Positions 17,547 through 26,039 of a stretch of DNA of 64,000 nucleotides are shown here, piece after piece. A program made the translations under genes and the position numbers. A model generated the notes under the pieces. That model worked only from the letters and a program-made list of their open reading frames with translations. It did not search any database and had not been told where the DNA came from. How positions within the stretch are numbered: position 1 is the stretch's first letter; each line of letters starts with the position of its first letter. Location of the stretch: assembly GCF_001514215.1 (NCBI RefSeq), contig NZ_KQ948854.1, forward strand, positions 425,490 through 489,489, read 5' to 3'. The stretch comes from Streptomyces bungoensis. Its GTDB lineage: Bacteria; Actinomycetota; Actinomycetes; Streptomycetales; Streptomycetaceae.

Positions 17547-20023
17547 CAGACGTTCACCGCCTTGCCGTCGGCGCCGGTGGCGCCGCGCGTGTACTTGGGG
17601 TGGATCAGCCCGACGCAGCTGTACGGCAGGTCGCCGACCTCCTCCACCGGTACTCCTCTCTGCCGGGCGAGCAGCCGGACGTGGTCGAGGTCGGCTCCGG
17701 CGCCGGCCCGCGCGAGGATCTTCCACGGTACCCGGCGCAGCAGGACCCGGGTGGTCTCGCCGACGCCGGGCTTGACGAGGTTCACGTCGTGGATGCCGTA
17801 CTCCTCGCTGATGCGTTCGACGGCCCGCCAGCCCTCCCAGGTGGGGGTGCGGTCCTCGGTCATCAGCTCCTTGGCCGCCGCGTCGACGGTGTCGGCGACC
17901 TCCGGGAAGCGGGCGGAGACGGCGTCGAGGAAGGCCGTGGAGACGTCGGCGCCGGCGAGTTCGCGGTAGAACTTGGCGCCGTGGAAGTCGTCCGGGCCGA
18001 CCAGGTCGGCGCGCAGCACGGTGCGGGAGATCAGGCCGGAGACCGTGGAGTTGAGGCAGGCGGAGGGGATGAGGAAGTCCTCGCGGGTGCCGTAGGTGCG
18101 CACGCAGGAGCCGGGGTCGGCGAGGACGGCGATCTCCGGGTCGAAGCCGCTGGTGCCCTCCGTGGTCTCGAACTCCTCGATCGCTTCGGCGAGTTCGCGG
18201 GTGATCGCGCCCTTGCCGGTCCAGCCGTCGACGAAGACGACGTCCCGGGGGTCGTGATGGGCGGCGAGCCAGCGCAGGGCGGTGGCGTCGATGCCGCGGC
18301 CGCGGACGATGGAGACGGCGTAGTGCGGCAGGTCCAGGCCGTGCCGGAACCGGGCCCAGCGGCGCATGAGGACACCGACCGGGGTGCCCGCGCGGGCGAG
18401 GGAGACGAGGACGGGGCGGGGTGACCGCTCGGTGAGGACGGTCTCGGTGACGACGCCGACGGCCTGGGCGAGCCGGCCGGCCGAGGCGTCCAGGGCCGTC
18501 TGGAACAGCTCCTGGTACTGCTCGCTGGGCTGGTACTCGACGGGGAGGGACTCGGCGTAGTGGGCGCCGCCGCTCTGGATGGCCTCCTCGCGCTCCTCGG
18601 TCGGTGCCTCCAGGGTCACGTCCGAGAGGTCCTGGAGCAGCCAGCCGACCTCCTCGGGCGCGTACGACGAGAAGGCGGGGCCGCGGAGGGGCTCGGGCAG
18701 CATGGCCGGCCTTTCGGGGGAGCTGGGGGGCTGGGGGACGTGGGAGGGGACGACGGCGAGCAGGACGTGCGGGATGTGGTCGGCGAGGCGGGCGAGCAGG
18801 CCGTCGGGGGCGTGCAGGGCGGGGGTGTCGGCGGCGGTGTCGACGACCGCGACGACGGCGTCGAAGCCGGCGCCGGCGACGTTGTAGGCGTAGCGCTCGC
18901 CGGGGCCGTCGGCGGGCTCGTCGTGGGCGGGGAAGACCAGGCGGGTGCGGATGGCGTAGCCGGGGTCGTCGACGGCGAGGACGGGTGAGCGGGTGGTGGT
19001 GGAGAAGCGCACGTCGGCGTCGGTGAGCTGTTCCAGTTCGCGGGCGAGCCGCAGTGGGGCGTACATCAGTTCCTCGAAGCCGAGGACGAGGACGCGCCGG
19101 GCGTCGGCGGGCAGGTGCTCGGCGAGGCGGGCGGTCATGGCCGGGAGGGCGGCTTCGAGGCGGGTGCGGTGGGCGGGCGTGAACCCGTGCCGGCCGCCGT
19201 CGGGGAGGCCGCGGGGCCAGTGCAGGTCCACGCGGCGTATTCGCCCGCGGGGGACGCTCGGGCCGGTCGGGGGCGCGCCGGTCGCGGTGGGGGCGGGTTC
19301 GGCGGACTCGTGCCGCGCGACCAGTTCCTGCCCCTTCTCCAGCACTCCCTCGGGCAGCCGTACGGTGCCGGTCGCGGCGGCGATCACGTCGACCCGGGCG
19401 CCGATGCCGTCCGCGAACCGCTGGAGGCGCGCGGTGTCCTCGGGTGAGCGCATGTCGACGAGGGCGACCACGGCGTAGCGCCGGCGCGGGTGGCGTGCGT
19501 GCAGGTCGCGGATGGTGTTGAGGACGGTGTTGCCGGTGGAGAACTCGTCGTCGACCAGGACCAGGGGGCCGCTGCCCGCCAGCAGGGCGGGGTCCTCGGG
19601 GAGCAGGAGGTGGGAGGTGGCGTGGGAGTGGGACTCCTCGAAGCCGCCCGCGCGGGTGACGCCGGCGACGGGGCGGCGGGTGGAGTGCAGGTAGGGGGCG
19701 AGGCCGAGGCCGTCGGCGACCGCGTGGCCGAGGCCGGTGGCGGTCTCCGCGTAGCCGAGGACGACCGCCGAGGCGGCCTCGGTGTCGCCGAGCAGGGCGC
19801 GGACCCGGCGGCCCAGCCGGACGCCGTGGCCGTAGACCACGGACGGCGACTGGGGTACGTGCTTGCCGAGCACGTGGGAGACCAGCAGGTGGGCCCGCTT
19901 GGGGTTGCGGCGCAGCGCGAGCCCGAGCAGGGTCCGCAGGCCGTCGTCGCCCTGGAGTTCGACACCGAGTCGTTCGGTGACCCAGGTGCCGGACCAGACC
20001 CCGTCGTTGACTGCGTTGTTCAT
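17546..20023 (-). CDS. PRTase-TRSP-StiP-PELOTA multidomain protein of the Ter biosynthetic module
   Basis: The 825-residue cytosolic protein carries four recognisable regions. Residues 35-235 form a phosphoribosyltransferase with the PRPP loop VLVDDEFSTGNT (155-166). Residues 260-430 form a TRSP domain with the literal motif T344-R345-S346-P347. Residues 455-735 match the StiP/cysteine-protease-like family (FSSYAPEEVGWLLQDL, then VFVDGWTGKGAIT). Residues 755-810 match the PELOTA RNA-binding-like domain (VNLVKPGVGETTRVLLRR). In many Ter clusters these are separate genes. The start follows AAGGAACGC. By family knowledge it may build a nucleoside-like metabolite; the chemistry is unproven. Confidence 0.88.
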   Translation of the reverse strand: MNNAVNDGVWSGTWVTERLGVELQGDDGLRTLLGLALRRNPKRAHLLVSHVLGKHVPQSPSVVYGHGVRLGRRVRALLGDTEAASAVVLGYAETATGLGHAVADGLGLAPYLHSTRRPVAGVTRAGGFEESHSHATSHLLLPEDPALLAGSGPLVLVDDEFSTGNTVLNTIRDLHARHPRRRYAVVALVDMRSPEDTARLQRFADGIGARVDVIAAATGTVRLPEGVLEKGQELVARHESAEPAPTATGAPPTGPSVPRGRIRRVDLHWPRGLPDGGRHGFTPAHRTRLEAALPAMTARLAEHLPADARRVLVLGFEELMYAPLRLARELEQLTDADVRFSTTTRSPVLAVDDPGYAIRTRLVFPAHDEPADGPGERYAYNVAGAGFDAVVAVVDTAADTPALHAPDGLLARLADHIPHVLLAVVPSHVPQPPSSPERPAMLPEPLRGPAFSSYAPEEVGWLLQDLSDVTLEAPTEEREEAIQSGGAHYAESLPVEYQPSEQYQELFQTALDASAGRLAQAVGVVTETVLTERSPRPVLVSLARAGTPVGVLMRRWARFRHGLDLPHYAVSIVRGRGIDATALRWLAAHHDPRDVVFVDGWTGKGAITRELAEAIEEFETTEGTSGFDPEIAVLADPGSCVRTYGTREDFLIPSACLNSTVSGLISRTVLRADLVGPDDFHGAKFYRELAGADVSTAFLDAVSARFPEVADTVDAAAKELMTEDRTPTWEGWRAVERISEEYGIHDVNLVKPGVGETTRVLLRRVPWKILARAGAGADLDHVRLLARQRGVPVEEVGDLPYSCVGLIHPKYTRGATGADGKAVNV

Positions 20024-20045
20024 GCGTTCCTTGCTGTTGGGAGGG

Positions 20046-21212
20046 TCAGGCGGGTATGCCGGCGGCGAGCAGTTCCACGAAGCCGACGTCCTCGCCCGCC
20101 ACGCCGAACACCTCGGCGCGCAGCAGGGTCCGCTCGGCCCAGGCGCGGTGCGGCTTCACTTCGTTCATCTTGTTGGTGTAGGCCGACCTGAGTACACCCC
20201 CGCCGCCGCGTTCCGGCCGCAGGATGTCCTGGGCGTCGCTGAACTCCTCGTGGCTGACCACGGACAGGGCGTGCACGGGCAGGACGTGGGAGGGGTGGAT
20301 GCAGGTCTTGCCGAGCAGGCCGTTGGCCTGGTCCAGGGAGATCTCGCGCAGCAGTCCGTCCATGGCGTGCTCGATGAGCTTTTCGCGCAGTTCGACGGCC
20401 TGCACCTCCAGGAAGGGGCTCTGGCGCAGCTGCGGCTTGAACATGCGTTCGGGTGCGCGGAAGTACTCCCAGACGGGCCCGGTGACGGTGAACCCGGTGC
20501 CGTCGGCGCGGCCCAGCATGTTGACCACGTCGGCGATGACGGAGGCGACGATCTGGACGTCGTAGGCGGTCATGTCGGGGGCCCGGCGCAGGCCGTAGGA
20601 GGAGCAGAAGTCGGTGACGCCGAGGCGCAGGGCGAGCACCCGGTCGCGGAACTTGTCGACCGCGCGGGCGATGCCCTCCAGGGTGTCGACGCGGGACTCG
20701 CGGTAGAGCAGCTCGGGTGACTCGAGGACCGGCATGGCGAACAGCCGGCGTCCGCTGGCCGTCTCGGCGGCGGCGAGGGCCTCCAGGAACGGCAGGCCGC
20801 GTTCCTCGGTGAACTTGGGCAGCACGAAGCCGGACAGGAGCCGTACGCAGGGGCCGAGGCGGCGGACGAGGTCGGGGATCTGCTGGGGGGCGCGCACCCG
20901 GATGAAGAGCAGGGGCGGTTCCGCGCCGGGGCGGGCGGCGAGGTCGGCGAACTGGCGGACGAGGTTCTCCTCGCCGGCCGCGACGTCCGCGTCGTCGATG
21001 GAGTCCTCCAGGCACAGCACCATCGAGACCACGCCGGAGCTCGCCTGCTTGAGGATGTCGTCGGCGAGCCGCGGCCGGGTGGCCGGGCTGTACAGCGTGG
21101 CGCCGAGGGCGGCGGAGAGCAGCCGGGCCGGGGAGTCGGCGGTGAACGCGCACGGCTCCTGGTGGAAGAGGCGCTGCCGCACCTCGGGGGCGAGGTGCCC
21201 GAAATGACGCAT
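20046..21212 (-). CDS. CitE/HpcH-HpaI-like C-C bond lyase of the Ter module
   Basis: The 388-residue TIM-barrel protein belongs to the HpcH/HpaI-CitE clan, Ter-linked subfamily. Its motifs are LGATLYSPATRP, MVLCLEDSIDDADV (acidic metal site), PPLLFIRVR (substrate Arg), LPKF, FAMPVLESPELLYRE (metal Glu), LRLGVTDFCSSYGLRR, and KTCIHPSHVLPVHAL. AAGGAG four bases before MRHF fixes the start; an ATG seven codons upstream is weaker. It is first in a three-gene operon, 22 bases ahead of the fusion gene. It probably makes or breaks a C-C bond in the pathway's small molecule. Confidence 0.87.
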   Translation of the reverse strand: MRHFGHLAPEVRQRLFHQEPCAFTADSPARLLSAALGATLYSPATRPRLADDILKQASSGVVSMVLCLEDSIDDADVAAGEENLVRQFADLAARPGAEPPLLFIRVRAPQQIPDLVRRLGPCVRLLSGFVLPKFTEERGLPFLEALAAAETASGRRLFAMPVLESPELLYRESRVDTLEGIARAVDKFRDRVLALRLGVTDFCSSYGLRRAPDMTAYDVQIVASVIADVVNMLGRADGTGFTVTGPVWEYFRAPERMFKPQLRQSPFLEVQAVELREKLIEHAMDGLLREISLDQANGLLGKTCIHPSHVLPVHALSVVSHEEFSDAQDILRPERGGGGVLRSAYTNKMNEVKPHRAWAERTLLRAEVFGVAGEDVGFVELLAAGIPA

Positions 21213-21391
21213 AGGACTCCTTACAGGGCGCATGTCGAGCCTGTGGATTCGGTAAAGGGTGGCCGGTAATAGTACGTAGGTATCCCTGTCGGAAGTTCCC
21301 CCCTGGGCATGAATTCCCGGTAACTCGCCCGTGACGACGGACAGCACACCCCGCATTGTCGTGGCCAGGACCGAGAAGGCAGGATGACGGC

Positions 21392-22171
21392 ATGACGCAC
21401 GCGATGGTGAAGGGGTCGAACGTCCCGCTGGACGCCACCACGGTGCGCGCCGTGCTGCGCTGGACGCCCGGACAGGGTGTTCCGGACGTGGACGCCTCGG
21501 CGCTGCTGCTGGGGCCGGACGGCCGTGTGCGCTCCGACGAGGACTTCGTCTTCTACAACCAGCCCCGTCACCCCTCGGGCTCGGTGTGGCGGCTGGGCAA
21601 GAAGCGGGTCGCCGAGGGGCTGACCGACACGATCCAGTCGGACCTGTCCGGCGTGGAACCGGGGGTCGGCCGCGTCCTGCTGGTCGCGTCGGCGGACGGG
21701 ATCCCCTTCGACCGTGTCCCGGCGCTGTGCATCCTGCTGTACGACGCCTCGGCGGCCGGCGGGGAGCCGCTGGCGCGGTTCGAGATCAAGCCGGAGACGG
21801 GTGCGGAGACGGCGCTGATCTGCGGCGAGCTGTACCGGCGCGGGGAGGGCTGGAAGTTCCGTGCTCTGGGCGAGGGCTATTCCAACGGGCTGAAGGGTCT
21901 GGCCACGGACTTCGGCATCTCGGTGGACGAGTCGGAGGCCCAGGAGGAGCCGCGCCCGGCGCCGGCGGAGACGACGTCGCAGCCGCTGCCGCCCGAGCTG
22001 CCGACGGCGGTCCCGGGCCCGGCGTACGGCTATCCGCAGCCGGCGTCGTCGCCGCAGCGTCCGGCGTACGGCTATCCGCAGCCCGGCTACGGCTACCCGC
22101 AGCCGGTGCTGACGGCGGCCGACCCGGACTTCCGGCTGCCGCCGCAGGGGCCGCAGTTCATCGGGCGCTAG
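21392..22171 (+). CDS. TerD-domain protein with Tyr-Pro repeat tail
   Basis: The 259-residue protein has a TerD/CABP domain to about residue 185: LRWTPGQGVPDVDASALLL, DEDFVFYNQPRHPSGSVW, LARFEIKPETGAETALICGELYRRGEGWKFRALGEGYSNGLKGLATDFGI. The canonical GDN-(L/I)-TGEGEGDDE calcium loop of the other copies is absent and replaced by LGKKRVAEGLTDTIQSDLSG. The tail holds four YGYPQP-like repeats, suggesting an extended or membrane-associating region. It is divergent from the biosynthetic operon across a gap of about 180 bases. Its TAG stop is part of a CTAG-bordered repeat element. Confidence 0.87.
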   Translation: MTHAMVKGSNVPLDATTVRAVLRWTPGQGVPDVDASALLLGPDGRVRSDEDFVFYNQPRHPSGSVWRLGKKRVAEGLTDTIQSDLSGVEPGVGRVLLVASADGIPFDRVPALCILLYDASAAGGEPLARFEIKPETGAETALICGELYRRGEGWKFRALGEGYSNGLKGLATDFGISVDESEAQEEPRPAPAETTSQPLPPELPTAVPGPAYGYPQPASSPQRPAYGYPQPGYGYPQPVLTAADPDFRLPPQGPQFIGR

Positions 22172-22223
22172 GGTCTTTCGTCTGGATCAGGCGCGAGCCC
22201 GGCGTGATCCCGACGAGAGCCCC
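22168..22223 (+). repeat. CTAG-bordered palindromic element, short (internally deleted) copy
   Basis: The element reads CTAGGGTCTTTCGTCTGGATCA, then a GC-rich middle, then TGATCCCGACGAGAGCCCC. Its ends are imperfect inverted repeats. It is the same element as the 92-bp copy at 52345-52436 (on the other strand), lacking about 35 internal bases. The first CTAG contains the TAG stop codon of the TerD gene. It may be a degenerate MITE, or act as that gene's terminator. Confidence 0.7.
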
Positions 22224-22232
22224 CGGGCCGGG

Positions 22233-22967
22233 CTACCGGTCGGCCTTCGACTTGTAGCCGCGGCCCCAGGTCAGGCCCCATCCGTACAGCCGGTCCAGCT
22301 CGCCCTGGAAGCCGTACACGAACTTCACCTCGCGCCGGACGACCAGTTCCCCCTTCACGTTCTCGATCATCACGACCGCGCACGAGCGGGCCTGCGGGTG
22401 CCGCTCGTCCAGGCCTATCTCGATGCGGGGCCCGTTGCTGGGGTAGAGGGTCACGATCGCGTGCGTGCGGTCAAAGGCGGGGGTCTGGTCGTAGATGTAC
22501 ACGAACACCAGCAGCCGCTTGATCGCGTCGCGGTGGTCGAGGTTGACGTACATCGTCTCGCCGGAGGCCGATCCGAACCGGTCGTCGCCGCTGAGCTTGA
22601 TGTACGGCGGTGCGTTGACGTCGCCGAGGTAGCCGCCGAGCGGCTGGACGACGCCCTTGGTGCCGTCGGCCAGTTCGTACAGGCAGCCGAGGTCGAGGTC
22701 GACGTTGACCATGCTCTGCCCGTGTCCGAGCACCTCCGGCGGTTTGAGCGCCTTGAAGGGGTGCCGGAAGAGGCTGGTGCGCTGGTTGCCGTCGAAGTCG
22801 GAGGTACGCATCCGCCAGGTGAGGTTGACGCGCAGGTGGCCCGTGGCCGCGTCCTGCTTGGTCAGCGAGACCTGCTGGTGCCTCTTGGTCAGTTCGATCG
22901 CCGTGCTCGCGCTGCCGGAGTCGAAGTCGGCGGCACGGCCGCCCCGTAGTCCGTCGAAGAATCCCAT
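22233..22967 (-). CDS. TerA-like (TerD-superfamily) tellurium-resistance protein
   Basis: The 244-residue protein has TerA-type features: an N-terminal strand pair IELTKRHQQVSLTKQ, then LRVNLTWRM, the acidic segment VNVDLDLGCLYELADGTKGVVQPLGG, PPYIKLSGDDRFGSASGETMYVNLDH, LLVFVYIYDQTPAF, and EIGLDERHPQARSCAVVMIEN. The repeated D-x-D and GDDR clusters could bind Ca2+. It is soluble and likely at the inner face of the membrane with TerD and TerC partners. GGGGGCGGGA lies just before the ATG. The gene is on the same strand as the DUF475 gene, separated from it by a hairpin. Confidence 0.85.
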   Translation of the reverse strand: MGFFDGLRGGRAADFDSGSASTAIELTKRHQQVSLTKQDAATGHLRVNLTWRMRTSDFDGNQRTSLFRHPFKALKPPEVLGHGQSMVNVDLDLGCLYELADGTKGVVQPLGGYLGDVNAPPYIKLSGDDRFGSASGETMYVNLDHRDAIKRLLVFVYIYDQTPAFDRTHAIVTLYPSNGPRIEIGLDERHPQARSCAVVMIENVKGELVVRREVKFVYGFQGELDRLYGWGLTWGRGYKSKADR

Positions 22968-23000
22968 TCCCGCCCCCAGGTCCCACTGTCCGCGACGCCG

Positions 23001-23031
23001 TCGGGGCGGCCGACCGTGTCGGCCGCCCCGA
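23001..23031 (-). terminator. Hairpin terminator of the DUF475 gene
   Basis: TCGGGGCGGCCGAC pairs perfectly (14 bp) with GTCGGCCGCCCCGA around a 3-base loop, about 80 bases after the stop codon. Confidence 0.6.
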
Positions 23032-23110
23032 ACAGAGCGTTCCTCACCTGGCGGGGCACCACACCCCGCCGCGTCCCTGATCTTGCCCGTAGGGGGCGTG
23101 CCAGGGGGTG

Positions 23111-24250
23111 TCAGACCGTGGTGGAGACCTCGGCCTTCTCGTCGGAGCCCTCGCCGGCGGCGGCCAGGGCGCGGTTGCGGCGGACGGAGGACCAGAAGGA
23201 CCAGGCGATCAGGATGACGCCGACGAGGCCGGTGACGACCTCGTTGATCTCGTACTGGATGGTGACCATGAGGATCACGGCCAGCGCGCCGATGGCGTAG
23301 TGGGCGCCGTGCTCCAGGTAGACGTAGTCGTCGAGGGTGCCCTGGCGGACCAGGTACACGGTCAGCGATCGGACGTACATGGCGCCGATGCCGAGGCCGA
23401 GGGCCATCAGCACGATGTCGTTGGTGATGGCGAAGGCGCCGATGACGCCGTCGAAGGAGAAGGAGGCGTCCAGGACCTCGAGGTAGAGGAACATGAAGAA
23501 CGCGGCCTGGCCGGCCAGGACGACCGCCGACTTCTTCTTGCCCGTGCGGGCGGCCTCTTCCTCCTCCTCGTGCTCGCGCTCCTCCTCTTCCTCGAGCTTG
23601 TCCTCGAAGTAGCCGGAGAGTCCGCCGACGATCATGTAGGTGATCAGGCCCGCGATGCCGGCGATCAGGACGGTCTGGGCCTTGTCGGCGTGTCCGCCGC
23701 CGTGCTGGTGGGCGTGGGTGGCGAAGGTGAAGGAGGTGATGAGCAGGACGATCAGGGAGATGCAGACCGACAGCATGTCGACCTTGCCGAGCTTGGCCAG
23801 GGGCCGCTCGATCCAGCGCAGCCACTGGATGTCCCGGTCCTCGAAGATGAAGTCGAGGAAGATCATCAGCAGGAACATGCCGCCGAAGGCGGCGATGGCC
23901 GGGTGGGCGTCGGTGACCAGCTCCTGATAGCGGTGCTTGTTGTTCAGGGCGAGGTCGACGGCCTCGATCGGGCCCATCTTGGCGCTGATCGCGACGATGA
24001 CGACGGGGAAGACCAGCCGCATGCCGAAGACCGCGATCAGGACGCCGACCGTGAGGAAGATCTTCTGCCAGAAGGCGTTCATCTTCTTCAGGATTCCGGC
24101 GTTGACGACCGCGTTGTCGAAGGACAGCGAGATCTCCAGGACGGCGAGGATCGCCACGATGCCGAAGGCGGTCCACCCCCCGTAGAACGCCGCCGCGACC
24201 AGACCGAGCGCGGTAATCGCGAACGACCAGCCGAAGGTTTTGAGAAGCAC
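23111..24250 (-). CDS. DUF475 (TerC-like) integral membrane protein
   Basis: The 379-residue protein has about nine hydrophobic helices. The key segments are EISLSFDNAVVNAGILKKM (near 44) and EVLDASFSFDGVIGAFAITND (near 260), the paired E-x-S-x-S-F-D-N/G motifs of TerC-like transporters whose acidic residues probably bind metal. A His-rich loop (HAHQHGGGHADK) and a long Glu-rich loop (EDKLEEEEEREHEEEEE) lie between the halves. It is the membrane hub that TerD-type proteins are thought to work with. Translation starts at GTG with only a weak ribosome site. Confidence 0.87.
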   Translation of the reverse strand: MLLKTFGWSFAITALGLVAAAFYGGWTAFGIVAILAVLEISLSFDNAVVNAGILKKMNAFWQKIFLTVGVLIAVFGMRLVFPVVIVAISAKMGPIEAVDLALNNKHRYQELVTDAHPAIAAFGGMFLLMIFLDFIFEDRDIQWLRWIERPLAKLGKVDMLSVCISLIVLLITSFTFATHAHQHGGGHADKAQTVLIAGIAGLITYMIVGGLSGYFEDKLEEEEEREHEEEEEAARTGKKKSAVVLAGQAAFFMFLYLEVLDASFSFDGVIGAFAITNDIVLMALGLGIGAMYVRSLTVYLVRQGTLDDYVYLEHGAHYAIGALAVILMVTIQYEINEVVTGLVGVILIAWSFWSSVRRNRALAAAGEGSDEKAEVSTTV

Positions 24251-24395
24251 TGGCTACCCCATCGTGTTGGTACGGGTCTCCCCCGTGCCGTACTCAGCTT
24301 TACGAAACGTTGACCACGAGTCTAGAGGCAGCCTCGGCCGCCGGCGGCGTCGAGGGGACCTCCGTCACATTGCCGCAGGTCCCCGCCTCACACCG

Positions 24396-24575
24396 TCAGC
24401 GCCCCTTGACTCCCTCGAAGATCACGAGGAAGGGAGGGGTGAACCCGGAGGCCTCGACGGGGTCGGCCCGCCCGGAAACGATCAGAACCACGCCGGCGAC
24501 CAGTACGGCGCAGTACACCAGCGCGGAGTGTGCGGGGTCGAGTCGTAGCGGCGGCTGTCCGGGTTCCCGTTTCAC
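24396..24575 (-). CDS. Small single-pass membrane protein in the Ter cluster
   Basis: I recognise no family. A GTG start with CGGAG seven bases upstream gives 59 residues; an ATG 20 codons earlier is possible but has no ribosome site. The protein has one clear membrane helix (SALVYCAVLVAGVVLIVSG), a basic N-terminus (VKREPGQPPLRLD, likely inside) and a short outside tail ending FTPPFLVIFEGVKGR. It sits between terD and the DUF475 gene on the same strand, so it may be an accessory subunit of the membrane part. Confidence 0.6.
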   Translation of the reverse strand: MKREPGQPPLRLDPAHSALVYCAVLVAGVVLIVSGRADPVEASGFTPPFLVIFEGVKGR

Positions 24576-24672
24576 GAGCACACTCCGTTCGTCCGAAGGC
24601 GGCGACCTGCCAGGGTCCCAGCCCGGTTGGGCCATGGCGGGCGAAGGCCCTCCGCACGCGCCGTGTCCGGGC

Positions 24673-25251
24673 TCAGGAGACGTTGACTCCGAAATCCAGG
24701 GCGATGCCCCGCAGCCCCGACGCGTACCCCTGCCCCACGGCGCGGAACTTCCACTCGCCCTGGTAGCGGTAGAGCTCGCCGAAGATCATGGCCGTTTCGG
24801 TGCTGGCGTCCTCGCTGAGGTCGTAGCGGGCCAGTTCCTGGCCGTCGGCCTGGTTGACGACGCGGATGAAGGCGTTGGAGACCTGGCCGAAGGTCTGGCC
24901 GCGCTCGTCGGCCAGGTGGATGGAGACGGGGAAGATGATCTTCTCGCACCGGTCCGGGACCTTGGTGAGGTCGATCAGGATGGACTCGTCGTCGCCCTCG
25001 CCCTCGCCGGTGAGGTTGTCGCCGGTGTGCTCGACCGAGCCGTCGGGGCTGGTGAGCTGGTTGTAGAAGACGAACCACTCGTCGCCGAGGACCCGGTTCC
25101 CTGCGCCGCACAGCAGGGCGCTGGCGTCCAGGTCGAAGGGGGCGCCGGTGGTGGAGCGGGCGTCCCAGCCGAGCCCGATCATGACGTTGGTGAGATTGGG
25201 TGCGGCCTTGGAGAGGGAGACGTTGCCTCCCTTGGCGAGCGTGACGCCCAT
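24673..25251 (-). CDS. terD: TerD-family calcium-binding stress protein
   Basis: The 192-residue protein is a canonical Ter[18 protein letters not shown] at the start, [42 protein letters not shown], then [19 protein letters not shown] (acidic calcium site), and the C-terminal [24 protein letters not shown] ... [23 protein letters not shown]. It is soluble. It is a close paralogue of the next gene upstream, implying tandem duplication. TerD proteins are linked to tellurite, metal and oxidative stress tolerance and, in Streptomyces, to development. Confidence 0.93.
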   Translation of the reverse strand: MGVTLAKGGNVSLSKAAPNLTNVMIGLGWDARSTTGAPFDLDASALLCGAGNRVLGDEWFVFYNQLTSPDGSVEHTGDNLTGEGEGDDESILIDLTKVPDRCEKIIFPVSIHLADERGQTFGQVSNAFIRVVNQADGQELARYDLSEDASTETAMIFGELYRYQGEWKFRAVGQGYASGLRGIALDFGVNVS

Positions 25252-25297
25252 GATGGTGGTCCTCCCCTGGTGATGCTTCCCTGGTGTGTCCTGCGCG

Positions 25298-25332
25298 TCC
25301 GGCGCCGCACCCGTACGGGGTGCGGCGCCGGA
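25298..25332 (-). terminator. Hairpin between tandem terD genes
   Basis: A perfect 15-bp stem (left arm TCCGGCGCCGCACCC) with a 5-base loop lies just after the upstream terD stop. The two paralogues are therefore probably separate transcription units, or share attenuated read-through. Confidence 0.65.
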
Positions 25333-25349
25333 GGTGCGGTCCGTCGGCG

Positions 25350-25925
25350 TCAGACGTTGACGCCGAAGTCCTGCGCGATGCCGCGCAGGCCCGAGGCGTA
25401 GCCCTGGCCGATGGCGCGGAACTTCCACTCCGCGCCGTGCCGGTAGAGCTCGCCGAAGACCATGGCGGTCTCGGTGGAGGCGTCCTCGCTCAGGTCGTAG
25501 CGCGCGATCTCCTGCTCGCCCGCCTGGTTCACGACGCGGATGAACGCGTTGCGGACCTGGCCGAAGGACTGCTGGCGGTTCTCGGCGTCGTAGATCGACA
25601 CCGGGAAGACGATCTTCTCGATGTCGGCCGGGACGCCGGCCAGGTTGATCTTGATCTGCTCGTCGTCGCCCTCTCCCTCACCGGTGATGTTGTCGCCGGT
25701 GTGCTCCACGGAGCCGTCGGGGCTCTTGAGGTTGTTGAAGAAGACGAAGTGCTGGTCGCTGGCGACCTTGCCGGAGTTGTTCAGCAGCAGCGCGCTGGCG
25801 TCGAGGTCGAAGTCGGTGCCGGTCGTGGTGCGCACGTCCCACCCCAGGCCGACGATGACGGCGGTCAGGCCCGGGGCCTCCTTCGTCAGCGATACGTTGC
25901 CGCCCTTGCTGAGGCTGACTCCCAC
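25350..25925 (-). CDS. terD: TerD-family calcium-binding stress protein
   Basis: The 191-residue TerD starts at GTG with GGAGGACCC directly upstream. It has [66 protein letters not shown], and the conserved end [23 protein letters not shown] ... [20 protein letters not shown]. Differences from its neighbour are mostly conservative, apart from [12 protein letters not shown] replacing [13 protein letters not shown]. It is the first of the minus-strand ter genes and probably has its own promoter in the 114-base gap upstream. Confidence 0.93.
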   Translation of the reverse strand: MGVSLSKGGNVSLTKEAPGLTAVIVGLGWDVRTTTGTDFDLDASALLLNNSGKVASDQHFVFFNNLKSPDGSVEHTGDNITGEGEGDDEQIKINLAGVPADIEKIVFPVSIYDAENRQQSFGQVRNAFIRVVNQAGEQEIARYDLSEDASTETAMVFGELYRHGAEWKFRAIGQGYASGLRGIAQDFGVNV

Positions 25926-26039
25926 GGGTCCTCCATGTGGTGTTCGGGGGCGGGGAGCCCCGTCGTTCTTCGGATATGGGATCAACGTGCCGATCCTAGT
26001 GACGGGTTCCCGCCCACCGCAGACCTGAGACCCGAAGGA

